Source of the DNA: Acanthamoeba sp. SK_2022b
Lineage: Eukaryota; Discosea; Longamoebia; Acanthamoebidae
Length of the DNA: 64,000 nt
Reading direction: 5' to 3'
Assembly (NCBI GenBank): GCA_027943245.1
Contig: JANDJZ010000023.1
Span: 124,001 to 188,000, forward strand
Shown here: piece by piece, positions 21,201 to 36,200 of the stretch
How positions within the stretch are numbered: the first letter of the stretch is position 1
Layout of the letters: each line of letters starts with the position of its first letter
Made by a program: the position numbers and the translations under genes
Notes under the pieces: generated by a model
What the model saw: the letters and a program-made list of their open reading frames with translations, nothing else
Told to the model about the DNA's origin: nothing
Database searches by the model: none

Positions 21201-24200
21201 GTGACTTCGCTTCAAGACGACGTGTTTGTGGGCGGCAGCGCTAACATCAAGGCTGATCTTTCGGTACTCGGTTCGACTTCCGTTCGTGGCTACGTACACA
21301 CAGACGGCGAGCTGTTGGTGGAGAAGTCAACCAGCCTCGGCGCTCAACTCGTGGTCGTGGGCGAGACCACTCTCGAGGACGACCTGCTCGTCGACGCCAA
21401 CGCTGTCGTCTCGCAGTCGCTGACAGTTGTCAAGACAGCAACTGTCGAGGGCGTCGTGCGCGGTCTGTCAGACGTGATCGTGGGCGGCGAGCTCAAGGTG
21501 GACGGGTTCACCGAGCTTCGCGACGGCCTCTTCGTCGCCGGCCAGTCTTCGTTCGCCGAAAACGTGACGGTTGGCGCGGGTGCGGAAGTTTATGGCGATG
21601 TTGCCGTGGGCGGCGATCTTGCTGTGGACGGCGATGGCGCATTCAGCGGACTGGTGTCAGTGCGTGGCGACGTGCATACCGATGGCGAGCTCTATGTGGA
21701 GAAGTCCACCAGTCTCGGTCTGGATCTGTTCGTCGTGGGCAAGACCACACTTGCTGATGACCTGCTCGTAGACGCCGACGCTATCGTCACAGGCACATCA
21801 TCGCTCGAGGGCGACGTGTTCGCTGGCAACGATCTGTCAGTCGCACGCGACGCCGTCATCGGGCGCGATGCCAGCATTGGCGGCGATGCGTCGATCGAGG
21901 GCGACCTCGAGGTTTCGCAGGACGCCGTGGTCGAGCAGACGCTCAACGTTGTGGGCGAGACCACTCTCCAGTCAGACCTGCATGTGCTCAGCAACACACA
22001 CGTCCAGGGCTTCGTGTCGGTGCGCGGCGACGTGCACACCGACGGCGAGCTGTTTGTGGAGAAGTCCACCAGCCTCGGCGCTCACCTCGTGGTCGTGGGC
22101 GAGACCACTCTCGAGGACGACCTGCTCGTCGACGCCAACGCCGTCGTCTCGCAGTCGCTGACAGTTGTCAAGACGGCGACTGTAGAAGGTGTCGTGCGCG
22201 GTCTGTCAGACGTGTTCGTGGGCGGCGAGCTCATGGTGGACAAGTTCACCGAGCTTCGCGACGGGCTCTACGTCGACGGTATGTCTTCGTTCGCCGAGGA
22301 CATTGCTGTTGGCGCCAACGTTGAGGTGAGCGGCAACGTTGCCGTGGGCGGCGATCTTGCTGTGGACGGCGATGGCGCATTCGGCGGACTGGTGTCAGTG
22401 CGTGGCGACGTGCATACCGATGGCGAGCTCTATGTGGAGAAGTCCACCAGTCTCGGCCAGACGCTGTTCGTCGTGGGCGAGACCACTCTTGCTGATGACC
22501 TGCTTGTCGACGCCGACTTGCGTGTCACGGGCACGTCATCACTCGAAGGCGACGTGTTCGCTGGCAACGACCTGTCGGTTGCTCGCGACGTCGTCATCGG
22601 GCGCGATGCCAGCATTGGCGGCGATGCGTCGATCGAGGGCGACCTCGAGGTTTCGCAGGACGCCGTGGTCGAGCAGACGCTCAACGTTGTGGGCGAGACC
22701 ACCCTTCAGGCTCACCTGCACGCTCGTGCCGACGCCTACGTTGGTGGCGATCTGTCGGTCGGTGGATTCCATCCGCGGCGACGTGCACACCGACGGCGAT
22801 CTCTGTGGAGAAGTCCACCAGCCTCGGCCAGGACGTGACGGTGGTGGGCGAGACCAGCCTCGGCGCTGGGCGACGTGCAGGGCGAGACCACCATCACAAC
22901 TGTCTTCGTCTGACAGGCACCCTCTACGACCTCTCGGTCGATCGCAACCTTGTGCTGGTGGTTGGGTGACGGAGATCTCTGGCACGGTCCTCGTGGGCGG
23001 CCTCACGTCGCTTCACGGCTCCAAAGCGACCTGCTCGTGAGCGCTGACGCGCTTGTTACAGGTGCGCTGTCGGTGCGCGGCGACGTTCGCACCGACGGCG
23101 AGCTGTTTGTGGAGAAGTCCACCAGCCTCGGCCAGGACGTGACGGTGGTGGGCGAGACCAGCCTCGGCGCTGGGCTCGACGTGCAGGGCGAGACCACCAT
23201 CCACAACTGGCTCTTCGTCGACAACGACGCCCAGGTGACAGGCACCCTGTGGGTGGACTACGACCTCTCGGTCGATCGCAACCTTGTGCTTGGCAACGAC
23301 GCCTCGGTTGCTGGTGATGCGGAGATCTCTGGCACGGTCCTCGTGGGCGGCCTCACGTCGCTTCAGGACAGGCTGGTGGTTGACGGCGAGACGACGCTCC
23401 AAAGCGACCTGCTCGTGAGCGCTGACGCGCTTGTTACGGGCGCGCTGTCGGTGCGCGGCGACGTTCGCACCGATGGCGATCTGTTCGTGGAGAAGTCGAC
23501 CAGCCTCGGCGAGACTCTGCTCGTCGTGGGCGAGACCACTCTCGAGGCCGACCTGCTCGTCGATGCCGACGCTGTCGTCACGGGCACGTCATCTCTCGAG
23601 GGCGACGTGTTCGCTGGCAACGATCTGTCAGTCGCTCGCGATGCTGTGATCGGGCACGATGCGACAGTCGCGGGCGACCTCGAGGTTGGTTCAGACGTTC
23701 TTGTGGGCGAGACTCTGAGCGTTGTGGGCGAGACCACTCTCGAGTCTCTCCTCCACGCTCGTTCCGACGTTGACGTTGGTGGCGATCTGTCGGTCGGCGG
23801 TCAAGCTTCCATCCGCGGCGACGTGCACACCGACGGCGAGCTGTTTGTGGAGAAGTCGACCAGCCTCGGCGAGACTCTGCTCGTCGTGGGCGAGACCACT
23901 CTCTCTGCTGACCTGCTCGTCGAGGCTGATGCTTCGGTTACTGGCTCTATTGCCGTTGGTGACACTGTCACAACGGCTACACTTTCTGTACTCAGCGACG
24001 CGCATGTCGTGGGCACCACCTTCTCGGGCAACCTTCATGTCGAGGACGTCTCTTCACTTTTCGGTGACGTGTACGTCAACGGCGACGCCTATCTCAACCA
24101 GGCTCTCTACGTTGAAGTTCTTGCGTCGGTGCGCGGAAACATCGAGACCGACGGCGAGCTGTTGGTAGAGAAGGCGACGAGCCTCGGCGAAACTCTGCTC

Positions 24201-27200
24201 GTCGTAGGCCAGACCACTCTCTTGGCTGACCTTTACGTTGATGCTGACGCTGTCGTCACGGGCGCTTCGTCGCTCGAGGGCGACGTGTTCGCTGGCAACG
24301 ATCTCTCGGTTGCTCGCGACGCCGTCATCGGCCGCGATGCGACAGTCGAGGGCGACCTCGAGGTTGGTTCGGACGTTCTTGTGGGCGAGGCGTTGAGCGT
24401 TGTGGGCGAGACCACTTTGGAGTCGCACCTGCACGCTCGTTCCGACGCCTATGTTGGTGGCGATCTGTCGGTCGGCGGTTGGGCTTCCATCCGCGGCGAC
24501 GTGCACACCGACGGCGACCTTTTCGTGGAGAAGGCGACCAGCCTCGGCGAGACTCTGCTCGTCGTGGGCGAGACCACCCTCTCCGCTGATCTTCTCGTCG
24601 ACGCCGACGCTGTCGTCACAGGCACATCATCACTCGAAGGCGACGTGTTCGCCGGCAACGATCTGTCAGTCGCTCGCGACGCCGTCATCGGGCGCGATGC
24701 CAGCATTGGCGGCGATGCGTCGATCGAGGGCGACCTCGAGGTTTCGCAGGACGCCGTGGTCGAGCAGACGCTCAACGTTGTGGGCGAGACCACCCTTCAG
24801 GCTCACCTGCACGCTCGTTCCGACGCCTACGTTGGTGGCGATCTGTCGGTCGGCGGTTGGGCTTCCATCCGCGGCGACGTGCACACCGACGGCGAGCTGT
24901 TTGTGGAGAAGTCCACCAGCCTCGGCAAGGACGTGACGGTGGTGGGCGAGACCAGCCTCGGCGCTGGGCTCGACGTGCAGGGCGAGACCACCATCCACAA
25001 CTGGCTCTTCGTCGACAACGACGCCCAGGTGACAGGCACCCTGTGGGTGGACTACGACCTCTCGGTCGATCGCAACCTTGTGCTTGGCAACGACGCCTCG
25101 GTTGCTGGTGATGCGGAGATCTCTGGCACGGTCCTCGTGGGCGGCCTCACGTCGCTTCAGGACAGGCTGGTGGTGGACGGCGAGACGACGCTTCAAAGCG
25201 ACCTGCTCGTGAGCGCTGACGCGCTTGTTACGGGCGCGCTGTCGGTGCGCGGCGACGTTCGCACCGATGGCGATCTGTTTGTGGAGAAGTCGACCAGCCT
25301 CGGCGAGACTCTGCTCGTCGTGGGCGAGACCACCCTCTTGGCGGACTTGCTCGTCGATGCTGATGCTGTCGTCACGGGCATGTCATCTCTCGAGGGCGAC
25401 GTGTTCGCTGGCAACGATCTGTCCGTTGCTCGCGATGCTGTGATCGGGCGCGATGCGACTGTCGAGGGCGACCTCGAGGTTGGTTCGGACGTTCTTGTGG
25501 GCGCGACGCTGAGCGTTGTGGGCGAGACCACTCTTGAGTCTCTCCTCCATGCTCGTTCCGACGTCGCCGTTGGTGGCGATCTGTCGGTCAGCGGTTGGGC
25601 TTCCATCCGCGGCGACGTGCACACCGACGGCGATCTCTTCGTGGAGAAGTCGACCAGCCTCGGCGAGACTCTGCTCGTCGTGGGCGAGACCACCCTCTTG
25701 GCGGACTTGCTCATCGATGCCGACGCTGTCGTCACAGGCACGTCATCTCTCGAGGGCGACGTGTTCGCCGGCAACGATCTGTCAGTCGCTCGCGACGTCG
25801 TCATCGGGCGCGATGCCAGCATTGGCGGCGATGCGTCGATCGAGGGCGACCTCGAGGTTTCGCAGGACGCCGTGGTCGAGCAGACGCTCAACGTTGTGGG
25901 CGAGACCACCCTTCACTCAATCCTGCATGCTCTTTCCGACGCCTACGTGAGCGCTGATCTGTCGGTCGGCGGTTGGGCTTCCATCCGCGGCGACGTGCAC
26001 ACCGACGGCGAGCTGTTCGTGGAGAAGGCGACCAGCCTCGGCGCTACTCTGCTCGTCGTGGGCGAGACCACTCTCGAGGCCGACCTGCTGGTCGATGCCA
26101 ACGCTGTCGTCACAGGCACGTCATCGCTCGAGGGCGACGTGTTCGCTGGCAACGATCTGTCAGTCGCTCGCGATGCTGTGATCGGCCGCGATGCATCGAT
26201 CGAGGGCAACCTCGAGGTTGGTTCAGACGTTCTTGTGGGCGAGACGCTGAGCGTCGTGGGCGAGACCACTCTCGAATCACACCTCCACGCTCGCTCCGAC
26301 GTATATGTCGGTGCTGATCTTTCAGTCGGCGGTTCGGCTTCCATCCGCGGCGACGTGCACACCGACGGCGATCTCTTTGTGGAGAAGTCCACCAGCCTCG
26401 GCGAGACTCTACTCGTCATTGGCGAGACCACCCTCTCCGCTGATCTGCTCGTCGATGCTGACGCTGTCGTTACGGGCGCATCATCTCTCGAAGGCGACGT
26501 GTTTGCAGGAAACGACCTGTCAGTCGCTCGCGACGTCGTCATCGGGCGCGATGCCAGCATTGGCGGCGATGCGTCGATCGAGGGCGACCTCGAGGTTTCG
26601 CAGGACGCCGTGGTCGAGCAGACGCTCAACGTTGTGGGCGAGACCACCCTTCAGGCTCACCTGCACGCTCGTGCCGACGCCTACGTTGGTGGCGATCTGT
26701 CGGTCGGCGGTTGGGCTTCCATCCGCGGCGACGTTCACACCGACGGCGAGCTGTTTGTGGAGAAGTCCACCAGCCTCGGCAAGGACGTGACGGTGGTGGG
26801 CGAGACCAGCCTCGGCGCTGGGCTCGACGTGCAGGGCGAGACCACCATCCACAACTGGCTCTTCGTCGACAACGACGCCCAGGTGACAGGCACCCTGTGG
26901 GTGGACTACGACCTCTCGGTCGATCGCAACCTTGTGCTTGGCAACGACGCCTCGGTTGCTGGTGATGCGGAGATCTCTGGCACGGTCCTCGTGGGCGGCC
27001 TCACGTCGCTTCAGGACAGGCTGGTGGTTGACGGCGAGACGACGCTCCAAAGCGACCTGCTCGTGAGCGCTGACGCGCTTGTTACGGGCGCGCTGTCGGT
27101 GCGCGGCGACGTCAACACCGATGGCGATCTGTTTGTGGAGAAGTCGACCAGCCTCGGCGAGACTCTGCTCGTCGTGGGCGAGACCACCCTCTTGGCGGAC

Positions 27201-30200
27201 TTGCTCGTCGATGCCGACGCTGTCGTCACGGGCACGTCATCTCTCGAGGGCGACGTGTTCGCTGGCAACGATCTGTCCGTTGCTCGCGATGCTGTGATCG
27301 GACACGATGCGACAGTCGCGGGCGACCTCGAGGTTGGTTCGGACGTTCTTGTTGGTGCCATGTTGAGTGTTATGGGCGCGACCACTCTTCAGTCGCACCT
27401 GCACGCCCGCTCAGACGCCTATGTTGGTGGCGATCTGTCGGTCGGCGGTTGGGCTTCCATCCGCGGCGACGTGCACACCGACGGCGATCTCTTCGTGGAG
27501 AAGGCGACCAGCCTCGGCGAGACTCTGCTCGTCATTGGCGAGACCACCCTCTCCGCTGATCTGCTCGTCGATGCTGACGCTGTCGTTACGGGCGCATCAT
27601 CTCTCGAAGGCGACGTGTTTGCAGGAAACGACCTGTCAGTCGCTCGCGACGTCATCATCGGGCGCGATGCCAGCATTGGCGGCGATGCGTCGATCGAGGG
27701 CGACCTCGAGGTTTCGCAGGACGCTGTGGTCGAGCAGACGCTCAACGTTGTGGGCGAGACCACCCTTCAGGCTCACCTGCACGCTCGTGCCGACGCCTAC
27801 GTTGGTGGCGATCTGTCGGTCGGCGGTTGGACTTCCATCCGCGGCGACGTGCACACCGATGGCGAGCTTTTCGTGGAGAAGGCGACCAGCCTCGGCGAGA
27901 CTCTACTCGTCGTGGGCGAGACCACTCTCGAGGCCGACCTGCTTGTCGATGCCAACGCTGTCATCACAGGCACGTCATCGCTCGAGGGTGACGTGTTCGC
28001 CGGCAACGATCTGTCAGTCGCTCGCGATGCTGTGATCGGGCACGATGCGACAGTCGCGGGCGACCTCGAGGTTGGTTCAGACGTTCTTGTGGGCGAGACG
28101 CTGAGCGTTATCGGCGAGACCACTCTGGAATCTCTCCTCCACGCTCGTTCCGACGTCGACGTTGGTGGCGATCTGTCGGTCGGCGGTTGGGCTTCCATCC
28201 GCGGCGACGTGCACACCGACGGCGAGCTATTTGTTGCCAAGGCGACAAGCCTCGGCGAGACTCTGCTCGTCGTGGGTGAGACCACTCTCGAGGCCGACCT
28301 TCTCGTCGATGCCGACGCTGTCGTCACAGGCACATCATCTCTCGAGGGCGACGTGTTCGCAGGCCACGATCTGTCAGTCGCTCGCGACGCCGTCATCGGG
28401 CACGATGCGACGGTCGAGGGCGACCTCGAGGTTGGTTCGGCCGTTCTTGTGGGCGCGACGCTGAGCGTCGTGGGCGAGACCACTCTGGAGTCTCTCCTCC
28501 ACGCTCGTGCCGACGTCGACGTTGGTGGCGATCTGTCGGTCGGCGGTTGGGCTTCCATCCGCGGCGACGTGCACACCGACGGCGAGCTGTTCGTGGAGAA
28601 GGCGACCAGCCTCGGCGAGACTCTGCTCGTCGTGGGCGAGACCACTCTCGAGGCCGACCTGCTGGTCGATGCCGACGCTGTCGTCACGGGCACGTCATCG
28701 CTCGAGGGCGACGTGTTCGCTGGCAACGATCTGTCCGTCGCTCGCGACGCCGTCATCGGGCACGATGCGACAGTCGAGGGCGACCTCGAGGTTGGTTCGG
28801 ACGTTCTCGTGGGCGAGGTTCTTAGCGTTATCGGCGAGACCACTCTCGAATCACACCTGCACGCTCGCGCTGACGCCTATGTTGGCGCGGATCTGTCGGT
28901 CGGCGGTTGGGCGTCCATCCGCGGCGACGTTCACACCGATGGCGAGCTGTTCGTGGAGAAGGCGACCAGCCTTGGCGAGACTCTGCTCGTCGTGGGCGAG
29001 ACCACTCTCGAGGCCGACCTGCTCGTCAACGCTGATGCTGTTGTCACGGGCACGTCATCTCTCGAGGGCGACGTGTTCGCTGGCAACGATCTGTCAGTCG
29101 CTCGCGATGCTGTGATCGGACACGATGCGACAGTCGCGGGCGACCTCGAGGTTGGTTCAGACGTTCTTGTGGGCGAGACGCTGAGCGTCATGGGCGAGAC
29201 CACTCTGGAGTCTCTCCTCCACGCTCGTGCCGACGTCGACGTTGGTGGCGATCTGTCGGTCAGCGGTTGGGCTTCCATCCGCGGCGACGTGCACACCGAC
29301 GGCGAGCTGTTTGTGGAGAAGTCCACCAGCCTCGGCGAGACTCTGCTCGTCGTGGGCGAGACCAGCCTCGGCGCTGGGCTCGACGTGCAGGGCGAGACCA
29401 CCATCCACAACTGGCTCTTCGTCGACAACGACGCCCAGGTGACAGGCACGCTGTGGGTGGACTACGACCTCTCGGTGGATCGCAACCTTGTGCTTGGCAA
29501 CGACGCCTCGGTTGCTGGTGATGCGGAGATCTCTGGCACGGTCCTCGTGGGCGGCCTCACGTCGCTTCAGGACAGGCTGGTGGTGGACGGCGAGACGACG
29601 CTCCAAAGCGACCTGCTCGTGAGCGCTGACGCGCTTGTTACGGGCGCGCTGTCGGTGCGCGGCGACGTTCGCACCGATGGCGATCTGTTTGTGGAGAAGT
29701 CGACGAGCCTCGGCGAGACTCTGCTCGTCGTGGGCGAGACCACTCTCGAGGCCGACCTGCTGGTCGATGCCGACGCTGTCGTCACGGGCACGTCATCTCT
29801 CGAGGGCGACGTGTTCGCTGGCAACGATCTGTCAGTCGCTCGCGATGCTGTGATCGGGCGCGATGCGACAGTCGCGGGCGACCTCGAGGTTGGTTCAGAC
29901 GTTCTTGTGGGCGAGATGCTGAGCGTTATCGGCGGGACCACTCTCGAATCACACCTGCACGCTCGCGCTGACGCCTATGTTGGTGGCGATCTGTCGGTCG
30001 GCGGTTGGGCGTCCATCCGCGGCGACCTGGAGACCGACGGCGAGCTATTTGTTGCCAAGGCGACAAGCCTCGGCGAGACTCTGCTCGTCGTGGGCGAGAC
30101 CACCCTCTTGGCGGACTTGCTCGTCGATGCCGACGCTGTTGTCACGGGCACGTCATCGCTCGAGGGCGACGTCTTTGCAGGTAACGATCTGTCAGTCGCT

Positions 30201-33200
30201 CGCGATGCTGTGATCGGACACGATGCGACAGTCGCGGGCGACCTCGAGGTTGGTTCAGACGTTCTTGTGGGCGCGACGCTGAGCGTTGTGGGCGAGACCA
30301 CTCTTGAGTCTCTCCTCCACGCTCGTGCCGACGTCGACGTTGGTGGCGATCTGTCGGTCGGCGGTTGGGCTTCCATCCGCGGCGACGTGCACACCGACGG
30401 CGAGCTGTTCGTGGAGAAGGCGACCAGCCTCGGCGAGACTCTGCTCGTCGTGGGCGAGACCACTCTCGAGGCCGACCTGCTGGTCGATGCCGACGCTGTC
30501 GTCACGGGCACGTCATCGCTCGAGGGCGACGTGTTCGCCGGCAACGATCTGTCAGTCGCTCGCGACGTCGTCATCGGGCGCGATGCCAGCATTGGCGGCG
30601 ATGCGTCGATCGAGGGCGACCTCGAGGTTTCGCAGGACGCTGTGGTCGAGCAGACGCTCAACGTTGTGGGCGAGACCACCCTTCACTCAATCCTGCATGC
30701 TCTTTCCGACGCCTACGTGAGCGCTGATCTGTCGGTCGGCGGTTGGACTTCCATCCGCGGCGACGTGCACACCGATGGCGAGCTGTTCGTGGAGAAGTCG
30801 ACCAGCCTCGGCGAGACTCTACTCGTCGTGGGCGAGACCACTCTCGAGGCCGACCTGCTGGTCGATGCCAACGCTGTCGTCACAGGCACGTCATCTCTCG
30901 AGGGCGACGTGTTCGCTGGCAACGATCTGTCAGTCGCTCGCGACGCCGTCATCGGCCGCGATGCATCGATCGAGGGCAACCTCGAGGTTTCGTCAGACGT
31001 TCTTGTGGGCGAGACGCTGAGCGTCGTGGGCGAGACCACTCTCGAATCACACCTCCACGCTCGCTCCGACGTATATGTCGGTGCTGATCTTTCAGTCGGC
31101 GGTTCGGCTTCCATCCGCGGCGACGTGCACACCGACGGCGATCTCTTTGTGGAGAAGTCCACCAGCCTCGGCGAGACTCTGCTCGTCGTGGGCGAGACCA
31201 CCCTCTTCGCTGATCTTCTCGTCGACGCCGACGCTGTCGTCACAGGCACATCATCACTCGAAGGCGACGTGTTCGCTGGCAACGATCTGTCAGTCGCTCG
31301 CGACGCCGTCATCGGGCGCGATGCCAGCATTGGCGGCGATGCGTCGATCGAGGGCAACCTCGAGGTTTCGCAGACGCCTGGTCGAGCAGACGCTCAACGT
31401 TGTGGGCGAGACCACCCTTCGAATCACACCTGCACGCTCGTGCCGACGCCTACGTTGGTGGCGATCTGTCGGTCGGCGGTTGGACTTCCATCCGCGGCGA
31501 CGTGCACACCGACGGCGATCTCTTCGTGGAGAAGTCCACCAGCCTCGGCCAGGACGTGACGGTGGTGGGCGAGACCAGCCTCGGCGCTGGGCTCGACGTG
31601 CAGGGCGAGACCACCATCCACAACTGGCTCTTCGTCGACAGCGACGCCCAGGTGACAGGCACCCTGTGGGTGGACTACGACCTCTCGGTGGATCGCAACC
31701 TTGTGCTTGGCAACGACGCTTCGGTTGCTGGTGATGCTGAGATCTCTGGCACGGTCCTCGTGGGCGGCCTCACGTCGCTTCAGGACAGGCTGGTGGTGGA
31801 CGGCGCGACGACGCTCCAAAGCGACCTGCTCGTGAGCGCTGACGCGCTTGTTACGGGCGCGCTGTCGGTGCGCGGCGACGTTCGCACCGATGGCGATCTG
31901 TTTGTGGAGAAGTCGACGAGCCTCGGCGAGACTCTGCTCGTCGTGGGCGAGACCACTCTCGAGGCCGACCTGCTGGTCGATGCCGACGCTGTCGTCACGG
32001 GCACGTCATCTCTCGAGGGCGACGTGTTCGCTGGCAACGATCTGTCAGTCGCTCGCGACGCCGTCATCGGCCGCGATGCGTCGATCGAGGGCAACCTCGA
32101 GGTTTCGTCAGACGTTCTTGTGGGCGATACGCTGCGCGTTGTGGGCGAGACTACTCTGGAGTCTCTCCTCCATGCTCGTTCCGACGTCGACGTTGGTGGC
32201 GATCTGTCGGTCGGCGGTTGGGCTTCCATCCGCGGCGACGTGCACACCGACGGCGATCTCTTCGTGGAGAAGTCCACCAGCCTCGGCCAGGACGTGACGG
32301 TGGTGGGCGAGACCAGCCTCGGCGCTGGGCTCGACGTGCAGGGCGAGACCACCATCCACAACTGGCTCTTCGTCGACAGCGACGCCCAGGTGACAGGCAC
32401 CCTGTGGGTGGACTACGACCTCTCGGTGGATCGCAACCTTGTGCTTGGCAACGACGCCTCGGTTGCTGGTGATGCTGAGATCTCTGGCACGGTCCTCGTG
32501 GGCGGCCTCACGTCGCTTCAGGACAGGCTGGTGGTTGACGGCGAGACGACGCTCCAAAGCGACCTGCTCGTGAGCGCTGACGCGCTTGTTACAGGTGCGC
32601 TGTCGGTGCGCGGCGACGTCAACACCGATGGCGATCTGTTCGTGGAGAAGGCGACGAGCCTCGGCGAGACTCTCCTTGTTATTGGCGCTACCACGATTGG
32701 TGGCGACTTCCTTGCTCAGTCTGATGCCCAGATTGCCGGTGTTCTTTACGTTTCTGGCGCGTCAACTCTCGCTGGTGATGTTTCAGCGGGCAACGACCTC
32801 TCTGTTTCTCGCGATACCTACGTTGGCCGCAACCTCGAAGTCACTGGTAATACGCTTGTTGACGGTAACCTGGCTGTCACTGGTACCTCTTCGCTCAGCG
32901 ACAACGTTTGGATCTACGGCAACACTCGCATTGAGCAGCAACTGCACGTCGAGGAAGATGCTCGCGTTACTGGACTACTTTCCGTGCGTAGCGATATCAG
33001 GACCGACGGTGAGCTCTATGTGGAGAAGTCCACGAGCCTCGGTATGGATCTGTTCGTCGTGGGCGAGACCACTCTCGAGGCAAACCTCCTTGTTGACGCC
33101 GACGCTGTCGTCACGGGCACGTCATCTCTCGAGGGCGACGTGTTCGCTGGCAACGATCTGTCAGTCGCTCGCGACACCGTCATCGGCCGCAATGCTCTAG

Positions 33201-36200
33201 TCGAGGGCGACCTCGAGGTTGCTTTGAACGTTCTTGTGGGCGAGACGCTGAGCGTTGTGGGCGAGACCACTTTGGAGTCGCACCTGCACGCTCTCTCCGA
33301 CGCCTTCGTGGGTGGCGATCTTTCGGTTGACGGCCAAGCTTCCATCCGCGGCGACGTGCACACCGACGGCGATCTGTTCGTGGAGAAGTCCACCAGCCTC
33401 GGCGAGACTTTGCTCGTCGTGGGCGAGACCACTCTCGAGGCCGACCTTCTCGTCGACGCCGACGCCGCCATCACTGGCTCGCTGAGCGTCACGGGCAAGT
33501 CGACTCTCGACGACGACGTGTTCACTGGCAACGACCTGTCAGTCGCTCGCGACGCCGTCATCGGCCGCGATGCGACAGTCGAGGGCGGCCTAGAGGTTGC
33601 TTTGAACGTTCTTGTGGGCGAGACGCTGAGCGTTGTGGGCGAGACCACTCTCGAGTCTCACCTGCACGCTCGCTCCGACGCCTATATTGGTTTAGATCTG
33701 TCGGTTGGCGGTTCGGCTTCCATCCGCGGCGACGTGCACACCGATGGCGATCTCTTCGTGGAGAAGTCTACCAGCCTCGGTCTGGATCTGTTCGTCGTGG
33801 GCGAGACCACTCTCGAGGCCGACCTGCTCGTCAATGCCGATGCTGTCGTCACAGGCACGTCATCGCTCGAGGGCGACGTGTTCGCTGGCAACGATCTGTC
33901 AGTCGCTCGCGACACCGTCATCGGCCGCGATGCATCGATCAAGGGCAACCTCGAGGTTTCGTCAGACGTTCTTGTGGGCGATACGCTGAGCGTCATGGGC
34001 GAGACCACTTTGGAGTCTCACCTGCACGCCCTCTCCGACGCCTTCGTGGGTGGCGATCTTTCGATTGGCGGTCAGGCTTCCATCCGTGGCGACGTGCACA
34101 CCGACGGCGATCTCTTTGTGGAGAAGTCCACGAGCCTCGGTCTGGATCTGTTCGTCGTGGGCGAGACCATTCTCGAGGCCGACCTGCTCGTCAATGCCGA
34201 TGCTGTCGTCACGGGCCTGTCCTCGCTCGAGGGCGACGTGTTCGCCGGCAACGACCTGTCAGTCGCTCGCGACACCGTCATCGGCCGCAATGCTCTAGTC
34301 GAGGGCGACCTCGAGGTTTCGTCAGACGTTCTTGTGGGCGAGACGCTGAGCGTTGTGGGCGAGACCACTTTGGAGTCTCACCTGCACGCCCTCTCCGACG
34401 CCTTCGTGGGTGGCGCTCTTTCGGTTGACGGTCAGGCTTCCATCCGCGGCGACGTGCACACCGACGGCGATCTGTTCGTGGAGAAGGCCACCAGCCTCGG
34501 CGAGACTTTGCTCGTCGTGGGCGAGACCACTCTCGAGGACGACCTTCTCGTCGACGCCGACGCCGCCATCACTGGCTCGCTGAGCGTCACGGGCAAGTCG
34601 ACTCTCAACGACGACGTGTTCGCTGGCAACGATCTGTCAGTCGCTCGCGACACCGTCATCGGCCGCGACGCATCGATCAAGGGCGACCTCGAGGTTACCC
34701 TGGACGTTCTGATCGGCGAGACTCTCAACGTGGCTGGCAAGACGACTCTGCAGTCGGACCTGGAGGCTCTTGCGGACGTGCATGTGAGCGGTCTTCTGTC
34801 GGTTCTTGGTTCGACGTCAGTGCGCGGCGACGTACACACCGACGGCGATCTGTTCGTGGAGAAGGCCACCAGCCTTGGCGCGACTCTGTTTGTTGTTGGC
34901 GAAACCTCGATCGATGACAGCCTCGTCGTCTCGGGCACCGCCGCGATCCAGGATTCCCTCTCAGTTGGCCATAACGCCGTAGTTGCCGATGACTTCAGTG
35001 TCGGTGGTGACACATCACTCGACGGCAACACCTTCATCGGCGCCAGCGCTTCCGTTCACGACGATCTCGAGGTTGGTGGCAACGTACTTGTCGCTGGTAA
35101 CCTTGCTGTTACTGGCGTTTCCTCGCTCAGCGACGACCTCTACGTCTATGGGGACACCTACATATCGGACAACTTGCACGTTGACGACAATGCTTCCATC
35201 AGAGGTGACGTATCCGTTCGTGGCGCAGTGCGTACTGATGGCGACCTGTTCGTGGAAAAGGCGACCAGCCTTGGCAACACGCTCGTCCTTGTGGGATCGG
35301 CCTCTCTCGAAGATTCGCTCGACGTAATCGGAGAAGCCAACCTGCACGCGTCTCTTACTGTCGACCAGGACACCGAGATTGGACAGACCCTTACCGTGGG
35401 TGGTGTTTCGTCTCTGCGCGGCTCAGTCTTCGCAGGCAAGCATGTCACCGTTGCCGCAAATGCTAATGTTGGCGGTGACCTACAAGTCACCGGAGACGTT
35501 CTGATAGACACCAACCTCTCCGTCAACGGCGTCTCCTCTCTCAATGAGGACGTGTTCGTCGGCGGTAGCACCTTGATCGATGGCTCACTCAACGTGGGCG
35601 GTCGCGCCGACGTGTCAGGGGATGTGTCAGTGCGCGGTGACGTGCAAACGGATGGCGAGCTCTATGTGGAGAAGTCCACCAGCCTCGGCCAGACGCTCCT
35701 TGTTGTGGGCAAGACCTCTCTCGAGGACGACCTGCTCGTCGATGCCGACGCTCACGTTACGGGCAAGTCGACTCTCGACGACGACGTGTTCGCTGGCAAC
35801 GACCTGTCAGTCGCTCGCGACACCGTCATCGGCCGCGACGCAGCGATCAAGGGAGACCTCGAGGTTGCCTTCAACGCTCTTGTAGGCAAGACTCTCAGCG
35901 TGGCTGGCGAGACGACTCTGCAGTCGGACCTGCAGGCTCTTGCGGACGTGCACGTGAGCGGTCTGCTGTCAGTGCGTGGATCTACGTCAGTGCGCGGCGA
36001 CATGCACACCGACGGCGATCTGTTCGTGGAGAAGGCCACCAGCCTAGGCGACCACCTCGTTGTTGTGGGCGAGACCACTCTAGAGGCTGACCTGCTCGTC
36101 GACGCCAACGCTGTCGTTACGGGCACGTCATCGCTCGAGGGCGACGTGTTCGCTGGCAACGACCTGTCAGTCGCTCGCGACGCCGTCATCGGCCGCGATG

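Noticed and set aside
22950..31559. Open frame of about 2,870 residues as a separate gene
   Set aside because: It starts inside break zone 2 with nonsense, has no promoter or signal peptide, and continues the same repeats; best read as part of one giant gene.
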